A DNA stretch of 16,831 bases, taken from Actinomortierella ambigua (Eukaryota; Mortierellomycota; Mortierellomycetes; Mortierellales; Mortierellaceae). The DNA lies in the NCBI GenBank assembly GCA_016098155.1, contig JAAAJB010000556.1:6087-22917 (forward strand), in the 5' to 3' direction. The notes under the pieces were generated by a model, which saw nothing but the letters and a program-made list of their open reading frames with translations, had not been told where the DNA came from and ran no database searches. Below are positions 7,822 to 16,831 of this stretch, in pieces (the stretch's first letter is position 1; the number at the start of each line of letters is the position of its first letter). The position numbers and the translations under genes were made by a program.

Positions 7822-10800
7822 GATGTTCTTGATAGAACCGCTCGTCATCACTCGTCCATCCCTCAACCTGATGCTGGTGCTGGTGGAACTGGCTGCTGGA
7901 ACTACGGCTATCATAGGAAAGCCGGTGGATGGCTGTGGAGGACGGCGACAGAGGTCCGCCTGCAATCGTGCTGAAAGTGGAGGATGCCATGGTGGTGGTG
8001 GTGGTGGTGACCATCGTTGCCGAGGCCGAAGCGCTGCTGGAGACAGAGAAGGTCGAACTATTCGAGTGGGTGAGCACCTTCTTGACGCTGGAGGGCAGGA
8101 GCGACGACGACGACGAAGCTCCGTAGGTGTTTGGCGCCAAGGGAAGGTCCGGCAGAGGTACCGCCGAGAAATCCGTCTTCCAATAGTTCCAATCGTTAAA
8201 CTCTGGTGCAACCCTCTGGCCCGGGAAGATCTCATTGACGAGATCGTTCAGGGCAATGTACGACGACTTGAAGGCCGACAGCAGCTCCAGCTTGACCTCG
8301 CCATACGAATCAATCGTAAAGATCCTCGACGGCGGCACATTCACCGACCGGTACGACAGCGCGTCTGTGATCCGGTTGCCAAATCCGGCATAGAAGGGAC
8401 TCTTGTCCCCAAACAGCTTCTTGACATCCCGCAGACACGCCATCTTGAACACCTCGGGCTTTCGGATAATCACCTCGCGGTGGAACGCCGAGAACAACCG
8501 GTCCGGCGACATGATCACGGGTCCATCGGGTAGCTGGTACGAGTTTTGCTCCACCTTTTGCAAATACTTGCGTGTATAATCCGCCTGCCCGATCGCCCGC
8601 GACGTCAGGTACAGGATATGGTACCCATTACTCCGGATATCCGTAAACAGCTTGGCCACACCCAAATGCGTCCAGTCCCGTCCGGCCATTGCAAAAATAT
8701 GGCCCAACGCATCCGACTTTGTGATCGTGCCATCAATGTCGGAAATCACCACCTGTGCATCATAGTCCCACAAAAAGATCTTGGCCACACACGTCGCCGT
8801 ACCCTGGTACGACGACGTTACCGAAAATGACACTGTGTTGGCCCCCTTGTTCAGGCTCAGCTGCTTCAGCTGCTCCGACGACAGACGCAGTGTCTTTGCA
8901 TAGTTCCTCTTCTCCGGCATCATCAGTGGCGAAGCTGTGCCAGCTGCTCCTTCCTCCTCGTCCTGTGACCTTTCCGAGGGCGAAAGTGGCGCGTCCTGTT
9001 GTTGTTGTTGTTGCTCGCTCTTGCCCTGGTGGTGTGGATGATGAGGATGGTGAAGATGGTGGGTGTCGATCGGCGGCAGGGATTTGCTCCGCATGGCCGG
9101 GTTCATCGCCGTGCCTCCGACAAGTTGCTCCTCGTCCGACGCAAATCCAGGCGAAAGCTCCCCGCTATGGTCGGCCCCCACCATCGTCGAAGAAGAGGGC
9201 GTCGTGGACGCCGTGGTGGTCGCCGATGTCGGTGCCTTGCGGAACCAGCGCGAAATAGCACCGAATCGGGTCGATGAGGTCGGTCGATCGCCTCCTGCAG
9301 CTGCAGCTCCTCCATCGGCGCCAAGTGGGCCTCCTGCACCTCCTGCCGAGGCTGCTGCAGAGTCCTTGCCAAGAAGATCCTTGCCGGGCAATGGCTGATG
9401 GAAGAACAACAGCGCCGTCAACTGCGGGACTGCATTGGCCCAGGTATAGAACCGACCGTCGATATAGCAGACCAATGCCTTGTTGGTCAACACCGACGTA
9501 GGGTCCTTGGCAAACACCTCAAAGGTGACCTGCTTGGCCTGGAAGGCACTGTGGCTCGAGACGGCGTCCTTGCTCAGCTCCTCTTCGCCACACAGACTCA
9601 TCGCCACCCGACATTTCGTCGATCCCATCTGGAACTCGCGCGTCTCAATCTCCACCGGCGTTGCTGGTGCGGCGGGTGGTGCCTTGTTGGCTTCCTTGGT
9701 ATGATCTCCGACGCTCTTCTTTGTTGGCAGCGAGCCCCAGCCCCAGCCCCATTCCGAACCCTTTTGGGCCGGAGCGTTGGATTCGTACTATTAGAAATAT
9801 AAAGGGGGGAAAAAAAGATGGTTAGAAGTTGCTCCTTGAGAAAAGGGTTATGCCATGAAGATGCTAGAGCCCTTGGTTACTCACGTCCATCTCAGTGTCA
9901 CTGAGGACTTGAGGGCGGGCCGATCGCCTGGGCAGCGTGTCAGCCTTCTTCAGCTCATCAGCCCGAGGGGCACCATTGGGCTTGATCGACGTCCGAGCAG
10001 TCTTCATCTCCTGCAGACTCTGTGCGTAGAGTAGAGCGAGTTCTATTTTTGTTGCAAGAAGAAGAAAAAAAAAGCGAGAAGAAGGGGGGGGGGTGTCCGC
10101 GTGAGAGGCTTGCTTGCTACACAACAGATGTAAGTGTACATGACTTTTTGGGATAGAGGTCAACTTACCAGATTCACCGATGGAAGGCATGCTGTAAGCT
10201 CTTCTCCGGCCCTTACGACCTCCAGAGCTATTGGTAGCACTTCCTCTTGTCTTTTTGCTACGGCGTCGCTGCTTCCCTGAGCTGGATGGCCGTGATTCCT
10301 GTTGCTGCTGCTGGAGCTGGAGCTGCTGTTCGATCTGCCCTTCCTGCTGCCCTACCTCATGTCCTCCTTGTTCCTGCTCCTGCGGTTGCTGTCCAGACGC
10401 GTCGGTGACAACGACGGGCGCGGCGACAGGTTGTGCTACCTTGGGCGCCTCATCGACGGGTCGCCCACCACCAAAATAGCCTCTCCGGATCTCCTCAATT
10501 AGCTGTAAACGTTCCTTCTCGGTCAAGTGGCGTTGTTTGGGAACACGACGACCACCAAACTTTCTTCGGAATCCGCGGTGGCGCCGCTCGCTGTCGGACA
10601 GGATAGCGCTTGGCAGGTCGCCATCGTCGTCGCCATCGTCATCGGATTCTGAGCAGGAATCAGTCTTGTAGCCCGTCATATCCAGAAGAACCTCTGGAGG
10701 AAAAAAAAAAAAGTCAACGAGTGAAATTAGACAAAGTTAATATCAGGGGATACATGTGTAAGTGCATTGTTATTTCACATGGGGTCTCTCTCTCTCTCCT

Positions 10801-12435
10801 TCCAGCTCGCTCTCTTAATTCTGGCTCTCCCTCCGTAAAAATACCATGCTTATTTCGTTGCTCTACACTTTAAGTTTATGAACATACCTCCTCTGCGATG
10901 TGCAGAATTATTCGATCCAGCGGTATGCTCTGCAGCAGAAGGATCCTCGCGGTGGACAACGGTCGGGAACACTTGATCAACGGGAAAGTCGATCTCCTGC
11001 CTGTCTCTGGATGGGTGGAGAATGGTGTTGTTGGTGGTGGTGGTGGTACCGGGCAAGGGGGCCTCTGGCTCTTCTGGCTCATAGAACGAGCCCGGCATGG
11101 TGGTGTTATTAGAGGGCGAGGATGGACGAGGCTGAGAAGCAGGGGAGACAAGGCCGGGCGTGGAGACGATACTCTCGTGGTCGCTGTCTTCACCCTTGAG
11201 CGACTCTTCAAAGGCCGATCCATGACCACTGGCGGCACTGACATAGCCGTTGTCGAGCGGGAGATCTAATTCATATTGTCAGCACCAATAGGTCATAGAG
11301 AAAAAAATGAGTAGGTGTTGGCAAGTTTCGTTTTGTTTGTCCGTCATGTGCGCTGTGTTTTGTGCGCACAGGACAATCGGTTATCTCTGTAGTCAACAGA
11401 GTCCAAGGTCCGATCGACGCTCCATCTACTCGCGCACTCTCCTCATCGTCTCGACTAAAGTATTCATCGACAATTCATATTCTCTCGCTCGCTCGCTCTC
11501 TTTCCCTCTCTCTCTTCTCCTTCTCTTCCTTTCCCCCTTTTCGAGGAATAATGATCGAGGAATGTGAACGGACGCCGCTTCATTTCATATGATAAAGAAT
11601 GGGCGTGGCATCGTGTGAAAACTAAGAAACACCTCTGCTGAAATTAAAAACGTGTCCAATCGGCGTTGCAAAATAACAGCATGAACTCATTGACATATGT
11701 CAACGACAAAAAAAAAAAAAGATAGAGAGAAGTGGGATGCATCTGTCCCATCGTGGCCGTGTTCATGGTGGTACGCCCCTCTTTTTTTCATTCTGCTGCT
11801 GCTGTTGAGTATTGTCGTCTCTGTGTCACTCCTCCACCATCCCCCTGTCCTATTATACCCCCTGCAGCCTGTGCTGCTGCCCACTTTATCCAAAGGGGAT
11901 CAGACATACATAACACTGACGACACTTTGTGAAAACTGTTTGTTCCCCAAGCTTCCTCTTTCTTTTCTTTTCTTTTCGTTCTTTCTTTACCTGCACTGCC
12001 GTGTGGGCCTTGCTCAATCTGCCGGTGCTCCAGTTGCTGCTGCTGGAGCAATGTTCGTCGCTTGTGTCTATCCTGTGCATCGAGCTCAAAGTAATCGACG
12101 GGCTGCAGCTTGGCGTCGTCCTCGGGCCGCGCGATCGGGGACGTGGCAAACTCGTCCGGCACGTCGTCCTCTGTCGACAGCACAAAGAAGCACTCGCCCA
12201 GATCGCCGACCTTCATCTGGAACGGGATCACCTGCCCGTTGACTCGCACCTCGACAATCTTGTCCTGCGGTCGCAGCACCGATAGCTTGCCGAACCGCAC
12301 ATGGAACGGCGAACACGCCAGGTCGCCATTCGGTTGCTGGACCACAATAATGTCAATCGCTCCAGACAATGTCGCCGGATTGATTTCATTGTAAAACTTG
12401 GAGACTGTCGAGAACAGATTCCCAACAGAATACAT
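6860..12435 (-). CDS. PAH1: Lipin / phosphatidate phosphatase (Pah1, Ned1 family), five exons, about 1,477 residues
   Basis: Lipins are Mg2+-dependent phosphatases that convert phosphatidate to diacylglycerol at the ER/nuclear membrane, controlling storage fat versus phospholipid synthesis. Exons (minus strand): 12435-11991, 11265-10888, 10693-10169, 10042-9885 and 9787-6860. All introns are GT-AG and keep frame. The N-terminus (1-90) is a clear N-LIP domain, with an amphipathic start and an SGAID segment followed by SPFHVRFGK. Residues 276-284 (VLLDMTGYK) are lipin-typical. Basic clusters at 415-424 and 432-440 could be nuclear-localisation or membrane-binding patches. The C-terminal HAD (LNS2) domain, about 826-1043, has DIDGT (D852, D854), TSR (897-899), K945 in IIRKPEVFK and GFGNRITD (970-977). 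Residues after about 1044 are S/T-, Q- and E-rich and end in a strongly acidic tail, as in Pah1. The protein is much longer than yeast Pah1 (862 residues). The stop is TAA at 6860-6862. Confidence 0.95.
7790..7822 (-). repeat. CAA polyglutamine tract in lipin, 11 codons
   Basis: Eleven pure CAA codons (TTG triplets on the plus strand) encode a Q11 run in the C-terminal low-complexity region of lipin. The tract is downstream of the catalytic domain, so length changes should not touch the active site. Confidence 0.9.
10043..10168 (-). other. Lipin intron 3: 126 bp, stop-free and a multiple of three
   Basis: The donor GTAAGT (from 10168) and the acceptor AAAATAG (ending 10043) bound this intron. 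It contains no in-frame stop and is exactly 42 codons long, so an unspliced transcript would stay in frame and add 42 residues between the basic patch and exon 4. Splicing is favoured by the good consensus sites and by the poor, low-complexity quality of the intron translation. Confidence 0.75.
11266..11990 (-). other. Lipin intron 1 (725 bp)
   Basis: The donor is GTAAAG from 11990 and the acceptor is GAATTAG ending at 11266. Joining gives the reading G|AT-CTC-CCG in phase 1 and carries the frame from the N-LIP exon into exon 2. A candidate branch site, CTGAC, lies at 11278-11282, about 13 bases before the acceptor. The interior has purine/pyrimidine tracts (about 11480-11540) and no supported coding sequence. 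Confidence 0.75.
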
Positions 12436-12868
12436 GGCGGCTTAACTACCCCAACAATGAGGGACTAGAAGGATTTGTGTGACAAAAAAGAATGGTGACA
12501 ACTCTCTTTTTTTCCCTGCTGCTCTTCTTGGGTTAAGAAGCGTAGGTAGGGTTAGGGACAAGGATGAAAACAAAAACCTAGGATGAGGGAAGGAAAGGGG
12601 GGGGGGTATGGATGTCCCAGAGAGGATGAGGAAAGGAATGTGTTGTGGGTGGGTGGGTGTGGTGGAGGGGAATCAATTACAATGAGTTAAGAGAGATGTG
12701 TGTCGCACTGAGGAGAGGGTTGATATAAAAAAGACGAAAATGTCTGTGTGCGTTGATGGCGGCCGTTGAAACTGACGACTGCCATGTTTGTCGGAGAAAA
12801 TGATGCCGACAATTATATTTTTCACAACTTTACATACTCTAAAAAAAACAAGAATCTTCTTTACTTCC
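12436..12868. promoter_or_regulatory. Region between ABC transporter 3' end and lipin start; presumed lipin promoter
   Basis: These 433 bases separate the ABC transporter stop (12869) from the lipin ATG (12435), both on the minus strand. They must hold the transporter 3' untranslated region and the lipin promoter. The plus strand carries a TAGGGTTAGGG motif (12547-12557), a G10 run (12597-12606) and a G-rich block (12647-12670). No clear TATA box or AATAAA signal was seen for either gene, and no ORF here looks real. Confidence 0.6.
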
Positions 12869-15653
12869 TTAAGCAGTAGTAGCCTCCTCATTGCCATCGC
12901 GCTCACGGATCAGGTTTCGCAGATCCTCCAGACGCTGCTCGATCTTGGGCACCTCTGCCAGCTTATGCTCCAGGGTCTGGCGCTCCTCCTGCAGGGCCAG
13001 GCGCCGCTCGGCATCCAGTTTGGTAAACACATAGCCACCCTGGCCATCGTACTGCAGGATGTAGTTGTGGTACTGCCACAGCGATGGACGATGCGACACC
13101 GTCAACAGCGAAATGCCCAGCTTCATGCAGTGCGTGTACATAATCTTCTCCACCTCCATGCTCACCGCAGACGTGCACTCATCCAGGATCGCATATCGTG
13201 GTCGGTGGTAGTACAGACGCGCCATCGCAATACGCTGCTTGTCTCCTCCAGAAAGCGCATCGCGCCACTCGCGCTCACGGTCCCAGCCACCCTCACGCTC
13301 GACAATGTTGTCCAGCTGCACCACCTTGAGGATCTCCTGCAGGTCGTCGTCGGTATAGCCGCGGGCCTTCATCTCCTCCACCGTATCGGGGTAGATGATC
13401 TGGTCACGCAGCGTACCCAGCGACAGGTAAGGACGCTGAGGGATGTAAAAGATGTTCTTGGGGTGCGGGCGGTGCACCGTGCCGCCATAGACTGGCCACA
13501 GACCACCGAGGATACGGAACAGACTCGACTTGCCGCATCCGTTGGGACCAACAATCAACAGATGCATGCCTGGCTGCACGTAAAAGCTGAGCTTCTTGAG
13601 CAGCACATCGCCGTTCGGCGACACAATTGGCACATCGACAAACTCGATCGTGTCATCCTCGATGATGTCGCCTCGGCCCGACAGCACTTTGGCGTTCTCC
13701 TCCGTCGAGGCCGAGGACACCAGGCGCTTCTCGAATCGACCAGCCTTGACATCGTCAAAGACATCGAGCAGCTCCGCCACACGAGCAGTGTAACCAGCCA
13801 ACTCGGTAATCTCCTTGTACGAGTACATAATGCGGCCAAACGCATCCGACGAACTCAACAACATGCGTCGGTTCGTCACAAAGCTCTCCGTGCGGCCACC
13901 AATGTCTGAGCTGCCAGACTGGCCGGGCAGCTTGAAAAAGACGGGGATGGCACAGATCACCAGACCCATCGCACCCCAAAAGTACTTGATAATAAAGTCC
14001 TCCAGCATGCCGTGCCAGACGCGCATGCGGAAGATCCGGTTCACATGCTTGATCAACGCAAAGTAGTTGCGGTCCAAAAGCGCCTTTTCAATATCGTGGC
14101 CACCATACAGCGCAATCTCCTCTGCGTTCTCAATCACGCGCGAGTGTGTGAACCGGAACTCGCCCTCGAGACGCGCCTCCTCCGCCACCATCTTGCCGAA
14201 CGGCGGTGTCAGCGCTCGGAGCACCAAGGCCGAGGCGTGCAGCAAAGCACTCACGCCAAAGAGTCCCTCGCCACCGACGCTCTTTGACAGCTGGACATTG
14301 TAAATGACCACATCGAGAATGGGCTTGGCCAGGTTGGAGTACAGCTCCGACAGCGATGTGCAAAACTTGTTCACATCCACTGTAATACATTGATCCGCGT
14401 TCTTGATACGGTCGTCCAGGTTACCAATGGCATAGAAGGTCATGTTGGACAGATACTCGTTGTGGATGTGGTTGGTGAGACGTGTACGGAACTGGATCGC
14501 CAGCTTGCTTTGCATATACGTCAACTGTTATGCCAGTAGAGAAAAAAAAGAAACCCAAAAAGAGTTGGTATTAGAGAAAAAGCAAAGTTATTGACACCTT
14601 TCTTTATGGTAAAGGAAAAAAAAAAAAAAAAAACGACATAATCCACCTGCTCATGACAAGGACAAAAACTCTCAAAGACGACTTACCATACTATTGGTAT
14701 ACGTAGCAGGGACAGCGACAGTCATCCACCACAACAGGCCAACCATAAACTCCTTGGCCTGACCACGGACCAGTGCACTGACAATGCGACCATCGAGCGA
14801 GGCGATGTACACCGAGAGCATCGTACGGAAGACTGTTGTGCATTTCGAGTTTTTTTTGGGGGGGGGGGAAGGAAGGAGTAGGGTAGAATGGATTAAGATG
14901 GTTGAGAGAGTCGAGCGAGGCGAGGTTGGGCGTGTGGTGCAAGCGCATGGGTTGTTCACGGGTATATTCACGACCGAGCATTCAGGGAAGAGAGGCACGA
15001 TATTAAGTTAGTCAGCATCAATGAGGGAGCTTTTCAGTCATGTTTGTAGACCAACTTAAATGTCCTTGGTTGGAATTTAGGGACACACAAAAGTGCTTCA
15101 ACAGCACGAGGAAGAGAGAACAAGCACACACATACCCAGGAAGCCCGAGTGTACAATCAGCATCCAGAATTCCTTGGAGCGCCAGCCAGGAATCACGAGT
15201 CTGAGCAACCGTTTAAAGCGCTCAAAGAAGACACGGTCGACCTAGTCAAGAGGGGTGCGAGAACATGGACTCGAAGAGGATTAAAATGCGGGTCACAAAC
15301 ATTCACACATGCCACCTCCACATGGCGCTGAGAACAAAAAAAAAAAAAGTCCGAGACAAACATCAGCAACCCAGCATCATCAGGATTGGGCGATCCAGTC
15401 CCTTCCTTCGACTTACCGCGACCTTCTTGGCTTTGCCATCGCCCTTCACTAGGCCAGCCTTCTTGGTGTCCTTGGGCTTGCTGGACGTCATCTCGCGGAT
15501 GCGGATCGTCATGATGACGAGGATCGTGATCCAGATCGACCGCTTGACCTTTGATCGGTTGTTCGAGTATGCCTTGACAACCTTGAACAGCACCATCTTG
15601 AATGCCTCGGGGTCAAAGACCGCCTTGGCTGCTGGTTTGGAGAAGATACCCAT
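12869..15653 (-). CDS. Peroxisomal long-chain fatty acyl ABC half-transporter (ABCD / Pxa family), four exons, about 714 residues
   Basis: ABCD half-transporters pair up in the peroxisomal membrane and import long-chain acyl groups for beta-oxidation. Exons (minus strand): 15653-15417, 15241-15136, 14832-14687 and 14524-12869. Introns are 175, 303 and 162 bp, all GT-AG, and phases match. The N-terminal half holds the membrane domain, with hydrophobic stretches around 40-52, 140-163, 250-266 and 343-362 and the family EEIALYGG loop (298-305). The nucleotide-binding domain shows Walker [10 protein letters not shown] (489-497), Q-loop PQRP (525-528), signature LSGGDKQ (587-593, D in place of the more usual E), Walker B YAILDE (607-612) and switch histidine H641. 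The C-terminus is a charged, probably coiled helix. The length fits a half-transporter (human ABCD1 has 745). Yeast Pxa1 and Pxa2 are co-orthologous relatives and I cannot say which is closer, so no symbol is given. The start has G at -3. Confidence 0.95.
14833..15135 (-). other. Intron 2 of the ABC transporter gene (303 bp)
   Basis: The donor is GTATGT from 15135 and the acceptor is GCACAACAG ending at 14833. Splicing gives [11 protein letters not shown] across the junction, matching the ABCD family. Near the acceptor the coding strand reads a long C run and then an A run (plus strand T8 at 14850-14857, G11 at 14858-14868) instead of an ordinary mixed pyrimidine tract. No coding sequence is seen inside. 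Confidence 0.8.
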
Positions 15654-16012
15654 CCCTAGTTGCTACCCTGTATGAATGAGACTAGAAGTGTGGAGAAGGA
15701 AAGAACGGGATAGAGAAGGCGAGGTAAGGGAGACGACCAGCAGTTGAAAGCGCGTAACCACAGAAAAAGAAGACGGATGGTAGTGACACCTTCACACAAG
15801 ATGCCAAGTGGAATGAAACATCATTGTGAAGCTCATTGCAATGGAATGACGATAACGTAGAAGCATGGTGGTGGACTAGAGGAATGAAGCATAGGGTGTC
15901 TCTGTTGCTGTCTGGTAGGGTGCGACGGACCTGTAGTGGAAGGAAGTGCGGGGTATAAGGCTTCCACGGGCGAGCGTGCGAGCAGGGTGGAGCAGACAGG
16001 CTTAGCGTTGGG

Positions 16013-16045
16013 TGGAGTGGAGTGGAGTGGAGTAGAGTGGAGTGG
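16013..16045. repeat. AGTGG pentanucleotide array
   Basis: Six consecutive AGTGG units run from 16016 to 16045, with one AGTAG variant, and are preceded by a partial unit. The array sits about 360 bases upstream of the ABC transporter start codon. Confidence 0.9.
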
Positions 16046-16695
16046 CGAGAAGGAGGGAAAGAGGAGAATGAATAAAAGGCAGGGATGGAAGGACGAAAGG
16101 GTGGATGGATGCACAATGGACGGGCGGACAACAAAAGAGATCGATGGAGGGACAGAAGAGCACGCACAAGCGGGGGGAAGGAAAGATGGTAGGGTAGCGA
16201 GGTGGAGACAGGAAGGACACGTTCGCAGCTTCCATTATCACGTGTGTAAAACCATGCAAACAAACTTAAAACTGGCCTGAGATCTTTCACTCCACGAACT
16301 TGCTCCACTACAAACTCGGAGATACGAGTGCCCTTCTCTGTGTTTTGTATAGTAATGTATGTACGTAGCCAAGTGCACCAGCTGGGTGCAACCTCCTCCA
16401 GTGAATCATCTCGTAGCCTGTAGTCAGTCGCCTCCTACAGACGAGGCCAATGCCCTGCACGACCTCGTAAACAAGTTGAGGTAGCACATTTGATCCGATT
16501 CGCGTGAGGACTATCTAGTATTCATCAAGCTTTCAATGAACCTCTCGCCATCCTCCCCCGATCTCTTTTCGTATTTATCTTCATTTGAGGGACAGGAATG
16601 CAGTATGGATAGGCCCACAAGCGCTAATAGCACATACAAATCGACAAGCGGTCGCGTTTTTTTTGGAGGCGTCGCTGGGATCGCAACTAATGCAT

Positions 16696-16733
16696 CACGT
16701 GATACATCACATGATGTATCACGTGGATACATC
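16696..16733. promoter_or_regulatory. Perfect 30-bp palindrome with two CACGTG E-boxes
   Basis: Two 14-base arms, CACGTGATACATCA and TGATGTATCACGTG, are exact reverse complements separated by CA (16696-16725). Each outer end is a CACGTG E-box, the core site of basic helix-loop-helix regulators such as Cbf1 or Pho4. A further GATACATC (16726-16733) makes a second CACGTG-(G)ATACATC copy 24 bases after the first. The palindrome ends 53 bases before the tRNA-Tyr gene. Function is inferred from motif and symmetry only. Confidence 0.55.
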
Positions 16734-16777
16734 CAAGGCGAATGGATCAACATGGTTTCAGAATTTCATGTTCGTGT

Positions 16778-16831
16778 CCGAGAATAGCTCAGTTGGTAGA
16801 GCGGGAGACTGTAGCTTTAAAGTTATCTCTA
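16778..16831 (+). tRNA. tRNA-Tyr (GTA), 5' part with intron, cut by window end
   Basis: The acceptor 5' strand (CCGAGAA, 16778-16784) is followed by TA at positions 8-9, a D stem GCTC/GAGC and an A-box TAGCTCAGTTGG. The anticodon stem GGAGA (16804-16808) leads to a loop with anticodon GTA at 16811-16813, so the tRNA reads tyrosine codons. After G37 (16814) the sequence CTTTAAAGTT (16815-16824) fits a 10-base intron at the usual 37/38 position. The next bases, A then TCTCT, can close the anticodon stem with one G-U pair. The T arm and 3' acceptor strand lie beyond the window. Confidence 0.85.

Larger units (their letters stand above)
15654..16777. promoter_or_regulatory. Intergenic region between ABC transporter gene and tRNA-Tyr
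   Basis: These 1,124 bases lie upstream of the minus-strand ABC gene and upstream of the plus-strand tRNA, so both promoters should be here. On the transporter coding strand much of it is pyrimidine-rich, which is common in fungal leaders, and an AG preceded by CATACAG about 16 bases before the ATG could be a 5'-untranslated intron acceptor. It contains a GGAGT-type pentamer array, a CACGTG hexamer at 16239-16244 and a palindromic cluster at 16696-16733. Open frames here are low-complexity and unlike any family I know. Confidence 0.55.

Noticed and set aside
12788..13909. A 373-codon plus-strand open frame
   Set aside because: It lies antisense to the nucleotide-binding domain of the ABC transporter, which has all its catalytic motifs intact on the minus strand.
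15682..16308. A 208-codon minus-strand open frame upstream of the ABC gene
   Set aside because: The translation is H/P/S/L-rich from CT-rich DNA, includes the pentamer array, and shows no recognisable domain. Promoter or leader sequence is the simpler reading.

Overview
The window reads as nuclear DNA of a fungus, most likely an early-diverging one. A Mortierellomycotina-like species is my best guess but is not proven. The support is: genes broken by GT-AG introns, lipin and a peroxisomal ABCD half-transporter of fungal/animal type, a tRNA-Tyr with an intron at the canonical eukaryotic position, proteins rich in Q/H/T/N homopolymers, and pyrimidine-rich leaders full of microsatellites and long homopolymers. 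No mobile element, CRISPR array, viral gene or bacterial operon was seen.

Layout, left to right. 1-1380: non-coding, simple-sequence-rich DNA ending in a CT-rich leader. 1381-6175 (+): an NMN/nicotinate-mononucleotide adenylyltransferase-family gene in two exons (1381-2356 and 5181-6175), split by an unusually long 2,824-bp intron exactly inside the nucleotide-binding GSF motif. 6176-6859: shared 3' region between two convergent genes, with an AATAAA signal. 6860-12435 (-): a five-exon lipin (Mg-dependent phosphatidate phosphatase) gene encoding about 1,477 residues. 12436-12868: lipin upstream region, with a telobox-like motif and a G-quadruplex candidate. 12869-15653 (-): a four-exon peroxisomal fatty-acyl ABC half-transporter of about 714 residues. 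15654-16777: its upstream region, with a pentanucleotide array, E-boxes and a perfect 30-bp palindrome. 16778-16831 (+): the 5' part of a tRNA-Tyr gene cut by the window edge.

The exon models were built by hand from splice consensus and reading phase. Every junction keeps the frame and restores a conserved family sequence. Lipin makes diacylglycerol for storage lipid and phospholipid synthesis. The ABCD transporter feeds long-chain acyl groups to peroxisomal oxidation. The two lie head-to-tail 433 bp apart, so lipid storage and lipid breakdown genes are adjacent; any co-regulation is inference. The adenylyltransferase belongs to NAD metabolism and points the other way.

I found no convincing new multi-gene system. 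The observations most worth checking are the long motif-splitting intron and dual start choice of the adenylyltransferase gene, the E-box palindrome beside the tRNA, the very long low-complexity tail of lipin, and a stop-free intron in lipin that could be retained.
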